DNA of 10,208 bases from Candidatus Goldiibacteriota bacterium (GTDB lineage: Bacteria; Oederibacteriota; PGYV01; DSYL01), in NCBI GenBank assembly GCA_026418955.1, contig JAOAAI010000017.1, positions 1 through 10,208 on the forward strand, in the 5' to 3' direction. This document shows, piece after piece, positions 7,560-10,208 of the stretch; position 1 is the first letter of the stretch; the number at the start of each line of letters is the position of its first letter. The position numbers were made by a program, and so were the translations under genes. The notes under the pieces were generated by a model, which saw nothing but the letters and a program-made list of their open reading frames with translations, ran no database searches and was not told where the DNA came from.

Positions 7560-7733
7560 ATGTTTAAAAGATTTTTTTTGAGATTATTTATTATTAAAAA
7601 TTTATTTAAATTTTTATGGCAAAATAAACTTTGGTGGATGATACCTTTAATTTTTATTTTAATTATATTTTTTGTTATTTTAATTTTTGCACAAGGATCT
7701 CCTCTGGGTCCATTTATATATACGATTTTTTAA
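7560..7733 (+). CDS. DUF5989/SxtK-like small membrane protein (57 residues)
   Basis: This small gene is shorter than common ORF cut-offs and easily missed. It encodes 57 residues: a basic, Phe-rich N-terminus (MFKRFFLRLF), the segment LWQNKLWWMIPL (19-30), one hydrophobic helix (about 27-44), and the C-terminal FAQGSPLGPFIYTIF (43-57). A tryptophan-bearing interface, a single helix, and an ending of A-Q-G-S, P-F-I-Y and L/I-F are what I recall as the hallmark of the DUF5989 family, small proteins seen beside SxtJ and carbamoyltransferase genes; SxtK of saxitoxin clusters is of the same size and context. Its TAA is one base ahead of the next ATG, which supports translation. A role as a membrane partner or anchor of the carbamoyltransferase is inference. 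There is no Shine-Dalgarno sequence; 36 A/T-only-like bases separate it from the preceding hydrolase gene. Confidence 0.85.
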   Translation: MFKRFFLRLFIIKNLFKFLWQNKLWWMIPLIFILIIFFVILIFAQGSPLGPFIYTIF

Positions 7734-7734
7734 T

Positions 7735-7965
7735 ATGAAAAATTTTTTTATAAAAATGTATAATTATTGGTTAGCGATTGGTTTATTTATTGGGAATATT
7801 ATTTCTACAATAATTCTTTTTATTTTTTATTATACAATTTTTGCTATATTTGCTATTCCTTATAAAATTTTTAAATATAAAAATTGGACTTTAAAAAATA
7901 AAAATTCTTCTTGGATAAATAAAATAAAAAATATTAGTAAATTTGAAGATTTTATTACAGAATAA
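7735..7965 (+). CDS. Short SxtJ-like membrane protein (76 residues)
   Basis: The ATG at 7735, one base after the preceding stop, is preferred over an upstream in-frame TTG at 7687 that would run back into the DUF5989 gene. The 76-residue product has NYWLAIGLFIGNIISTIILF and FYYTIFAIFAIPYKIFK (about residues 10-47), one long or two short membrane helices with a Pro near the exit, then a polar basic tail with WTLKNKNSSW (51-60). This W-x-G-x-x-x-G-N/S-x-I-S-x-I-I-L-x-x-x-Y-Y pattern matches the C-terminal half of SxtJ proteins, which I recall as about 130 residues; the N-terminal half is absent here. It ends four bases before the carbamoyltransferase ATG, and the SxtK-SxtJ-SxtI-like order is the main support for the assignment. 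The molecular function of SxtJ is not known to me. Coding status is likely; family call moderately sure. Confidence 0.72.
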   Translation: MKNFFIKMYNYWLAIGLFIGNIISTIILFIFYYTIFAIFAIPYKIFKYKNWTLKNKNSSWINKIKNISKFEDFITE

Positions 7966-7969
7966 TAAA

Positions 7970-9748
7970 ATGAAAATTTTAGGATTATCTTTTTTTTATC
8001 ATGATTCAGCAGCAGCTCTTTTGATAGATGGTGAGCCTATAGCTATGATCGAGGAAGAAAGATTTTCTAGGAAAAAAAATGATTCAGGGTTTCCTAAAAA
8101 TGCCATTAATTTTGTATTAAATTATGCTGGCATTAAATCATCTGATTTAGATTATGTTATTTTCTATGAAAAACCATTTTTAAAATTTGAAAGAATATTT
8201 AAAACTAGTTTTTTTTCCTTTCCTTTTGCTCCTAAGGTTTTTAGTGAATCTTTAAAACATTTATTTTTAAAAAAAATTTGGATAAGACAAATTATATCCG
8301 AAGAATTAAATATTGATCATTCAAAGATTTTGTTTTCAGAGCATCATTTATCTCATGCTTCATCTTCTTTTTTTTGTTCTCCGTTTGAAAAATCAGCTAT
8401 TTTAACTATTGATGGCGTTGGTGAGTGGGCAGTAACTACGATTGGTATTGGTGAAGAAAATAAAATAAAAATTTTGAAAGAAATTTATTTTCCTCATTCG
8501 TTAGGTTTATTATACTCTGCTTTTACTGCCTTTTTGGGTTTTGAAGTTAATGAAGGGGAGTATAAAGTTATGGGAATGGCTCCATATGGCAAACCAATAT
8601 ATATTAATGAAATAAAAAAAATAATTCAATTAAATAAAGATGGTTCCTATATTTTAAATTTAGATTATTTTGATTTTTATAAATCTCTTGAAAGAACTTT
8701 TTCTAATAAATTTATAAAATTATTCGGCAAGCCAAGAGATCCAAAATCAAAATTTTTTACTAGAGATACTGGTTGGCCATCTTATTTTGGGGAAAAGCCA
8801 AGAAATCAAAATTATGAAAATTTGGCTATTGAACAAGAAAAATATGCTGATATAGCAGCATCAATTCAAGCTGTTTTAGAAGAATGTTTAATAAATTTAG
8901 CTAACGAAGTTTATAAATTAACAGGATTAGACAAATTATGCATAGGCGGAGGAGTTGGTTTAAATTCGGTTGCTAATTGGAAAATATATAAAAACACTCC
9001 ATTTAAAAATATTTTTGTCCAACCAGCTTCAGGAGATGCTGGTGGTGCCCTGGGAGCAGCTTTGAGTTTTTGGCATATTGGTTTAAATAAACCAAAAAAA
9101 TATATAATGAAACATGCTTATTATGGACAAAATTTTTTAAATAAAGAAATAGAATTGTTTTTGAAAAAAAATAATATAAATTATGAAAAATTAGAAGATG
9201 ATTTATTATTGGATAAAATAGCTAAGGAAATAGCTAATGGAAAAGTTATTGGTTGGTTTCATAACAGAACTGAATGGGGTCCTAGAGCTTTAGGTTGTAG
9301 ATCTATTTTGGCTGATCCAAGAAATAAAAATATGAAAGATATAGTCAATACTAAAATTAAATTTAGAGAACCATATAGACCATTTGCGCCTTCTGTTTTG
9401 GCAGAATATGCAAATGATTTTTTTGAAATTAATGAAGCAATTAGCCATTATCCTTTAAGGTTTATGCTTTATGTTGTCCCGGTAAGAAAAGAAAAACAAA
9501 ATTTAATACCAGCAATAACTCATGTTGATGGATCAGCTAGACCTCAATTAGTTTTCAAAGAAGAATTGCCACGTTATTGGAAATTAATAAAAAAATTTTA
9601 TAATTTAACAGAAGTGCCATTACTTTTAAATACTTCTTTTAATTTAAAAGGTGAGCCAATAGTTAATTCTCCAGAAGATGCTTATTCTACTTTTATAAGA
9701 AGTGGTTTAGATATTTTAGTTTTAGAAAATTATTTAGTATATAAATGA
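7970..9748 (+). CDS. O-carbamoyltransferase, NodU/CmcH/TobZ/SxtI family
   Basis: The protein transfers a carbamoyl group from carbamoyl phosphate, through a carbamoyl-adenylate made with ATP, to a hydroxyl group (known family chemistry, e.g. TobZ). The start at 7970 gives MKILGLSFFYHDSAAALL, the usual N-terminus; an in-frame TTG at 7943 would only add nine residues overlapping the previous gene. At 592 residues it is full length. The Kae1-like domain has EEERFSRKK (28-36), metal-site EHHLSHA with H125 and H129, LTIDGVGEW with D148, GGGVGLNSVAN, and PASGDAGGALGAA with D356. The carbamoyl-transfer domain shows IGWFHNRTEWGPRALGCRSILADPR (427 onward), YRPFAPSVL, and NTSFNLKGEPIV near the end. All expected ligands are present, so it should be active. 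It follows two small membrane proteins and overlaps an SGNH hydrolase gene by four bases. The acceptor is probably a sugar, judged from the neighbouring glycosyltransferases. Confidence 0.96.
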   Translation: MKILGLSFFYHDSAAALLIDGEPIAMIEEERFSRKKNDSGFPKNAINFVLNYAGIKSSDLDYVIFYEKPFLKFERIFKTSFFSFPFAPKVFSESLKHLFLKKIWIRQIISEELNIDHSKILFSEHHLSHASSSFFCSPFEKSAILTIDGVGEWAVTTIGIGEENKIKILKEIYFPHSLGLLYSAFTAFLGFEVNEGEYKVMGMAPYGKPIYINEIKKIIQLNKDGSYILNLDYFDFYKSLERTFSNKFIKLFGKPRDPKSKFFTRDTGWPSYFGEKPRNQNYENLAIEQEKYADIAASIQAVLEECLINLANEVYKLTGLDKLCIGGGVGLNSVANWKIYKNTPFKNIFVQPASGDAGGALGAALSFWHIGLNKPKKYIMKHAYYGQNFLNKEIELFLKKNNINYEKLEDDLLLDKIAKEIANGKVIGWFHNRTEWGPRALGCRSILADPRNKNMKDIVNTKIKFREPYRPFAPSVLAEYANDFFEINEAISHYPLRFMLYVVPVRKEKQNLIPAITHVDGSARPQLVFKEELPRYWKLIKKFYNLTEVPLLLNTSFNLKGEPIVNSPEDAYSTFIRSGLDILVLENYLVYK

Positions 9749-10208
9749 TTGTTCCAAAAATTAATTTTATTAGATTTTTAAAAATAGTATTAATTATTAT
9801 TGTAATTTTTTGGATTGGAATAGAATTTATTGCCTTTATTTTTATGCCGCCAATATATCCATCAAATCCGAATACTAATTTTATAGAAAAATCTCTTTAT
9901 TTTAGTAATTCTAAAGAATTTAAAATTATAACAAATAATTATGGATTTAGAAATTCGGCCAATTTTAAATTTCCTTTTAAAGACTCGAGTAATAAAAGAA
10001 TTTTATTTGTTGGCGATTCTTTTATGTTCGGTGGTCCAAATAATAAAACTATAGATTATTTTTTGAAAAAAAAATTGCCAGATTTTGAAATTTTTAATGC
10101 TGGTTCGCCAGGCAATGATATAAATGGATATTATGAGATAGTTAAATATTATTTAAATAAAATTAATCCAGATTATTTGTTTGTTGGTTTATTTTTGGGG
10201 AATGATTT
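9745..10208 (+). CDS. Second membrane-anchored SGNH/GDSL-type hydrolase (3' end beyond window)
   Basis: The ATG at 9745 overlaps the carbamoyltransferase TGA (ATGA). About 154 residues are visible and the frame is open to the window end. An N-terminal hydrophobic helix (about 9-34) is followed by a MPPIYPSNP linker, then NNYGFRNS (64-71), equivalent to NSLGWRD of the first SGNH protein, block I FVGDSFMFG (88-96) with nucleophile S92, block II AGSPGND (119-125), and block III LGND (151-154). The Asp/His block lies outside the window. The motif order is the same as in the protein at 6411-7523, but sequence between motifs differs widely, so this is not a recent duplicate. The catalytic domain is predicted to be extracytoplasmic. 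Direct overlap with the carbamoyltransferase gene suggests it acts on the same glycan, for example as O-acyl/carbamoyl transferase or esterase; that role is inferred. Confidence 0.86.
   Translation, partial: MIVPKINFIRFLKIVLIIIVIFWIGIEFIAFIFMPPIYPSNPNTNFIEKSLYFSNSKEFKIITNNYGFRNSANFKFPFKDSSNKRILFVGDSFMFGGPNNKTIDYFLKKKLPDFEIFNAGSPGNDINGYYEIVKYYLNKINPDYLFVGLFLGND

Noticed and set aside
7687..7734. A TTG start at 7687 for the SxtJ-like gene
   Set aside because: The extra 16 residues would come from out-of-frame translation of the DUF5989 C-terminus. The ATG at 7735 follows the stop by one base and starts a sensible protein.
7943..7969. A TTG start at 7943 giving the carbamoyltransferase nine more residues
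   Set aside because: The ATG at 7970 produces the typical MKILGLS N-terminus and avoids overlap with the SxtJ-like gene.
3491..9748. A CmcI-like methyltransferase and a CmcH-like carbamoyltransferase together, suggesting a cephamycin-like or saxitoxin-like natural product cluster
   Set aside because: No peptide synthetase, polyketide synthase, amidinotransferase or oxygenase is present. The surrounding genes are glycosyltransferases, so glycan decoration is the simpler reading, and both enzyme families are common in glycan loci.
1..10208. CRISPR arrays, transposase genes, tRNA or rRNA genes
   Set aside because: No spaced direct repeats, terminal inverted repeats with a transposase, or GC-richer structured RNA segments were seen. 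The window is almost completely filled with protein-coding sequence on one strand.

Overview
The window is a very AT-rich (by eye about a quarter G+C or less), gene-dense stretch of bacterial DNA in which every gene lies on the + strand. TGA acts as a normal stop: several genes end in ATGA overlaps with family-typical C-termini, so the genetic code is standard (11), not a UGA-recoded one. No start has a recognisable Shine-Dalgarno sequence. This style (A/T homopolymer-rich, tight packing, long runs of glycosyltransferases, few ribosome binding sites) would fit a Candidate Phyla Radiation/Patescibacteria genome or another streamlined AT-rich bacterium. The taxonomic placement is inference; there is no marker gene here.

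Left part (1-6411): a cell-surface glycan assembly and decoration region. In order it holds the C-terminal end of a probable GT4 glycosyltransferase, an intact FkbM-type methyltransferase, a decayed second FkbM methyltransferase that has lost its SAM-binding core, a GT4 glycosyltransferase, a CgeB-like GT-B glycosyltransferase, a CmcI/Methyltransf_24-type methyltransferase, a GT2 (GT-A) glycosyltransferase and a second GT4 glycosyltransferase. Most neighbours overlap by 1-4 bases, indicating polycistronic, translationally coupled expression. No initiating phosphoglycosyltransferase, flippase, polymerase, ligase or nucleotide-sugar gene lies in the window, so only part of the locus is present.

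Right part (6411-10208): a decoration cassette. A membrane-anchored SGNH/GDSL hydrolase is followed by a 57-residue DUF5989/SxtK-like membrane protein (7560-7733), a 76-residue SxtJ-like membrane protein, a 592-residue NodU/CmcH/SxtI-type O-carbamoyltransferase, and a second membrane-anchored SGNH hydrolase cut off by the window end. The small-membrane-protein pair plus carbamoyltransferase matches the sxtI-sxtJ-sxtK set of cyanobacterial saxitoxin clusters, but here it sits in a glycan locus with no toxin biosynthesis genes. The working interpretation is that the glycosyltransferases build a surface polysaccharide or glycolipid, the methyltransferases cap or decorate it, and the carbamoyltransferase module with two SGNH enzymes adds or removes carbamoyl/acyl groups, perhaps at the membrane.

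No RNA genes, CRISPR arrays, insertion sequences, convincing promoters or terminators were found. The longest stretches without a gene are only 48 bases (813-860), 36 bases (7524-7559) and 27 bases (4283-4309), all featureless A/T.
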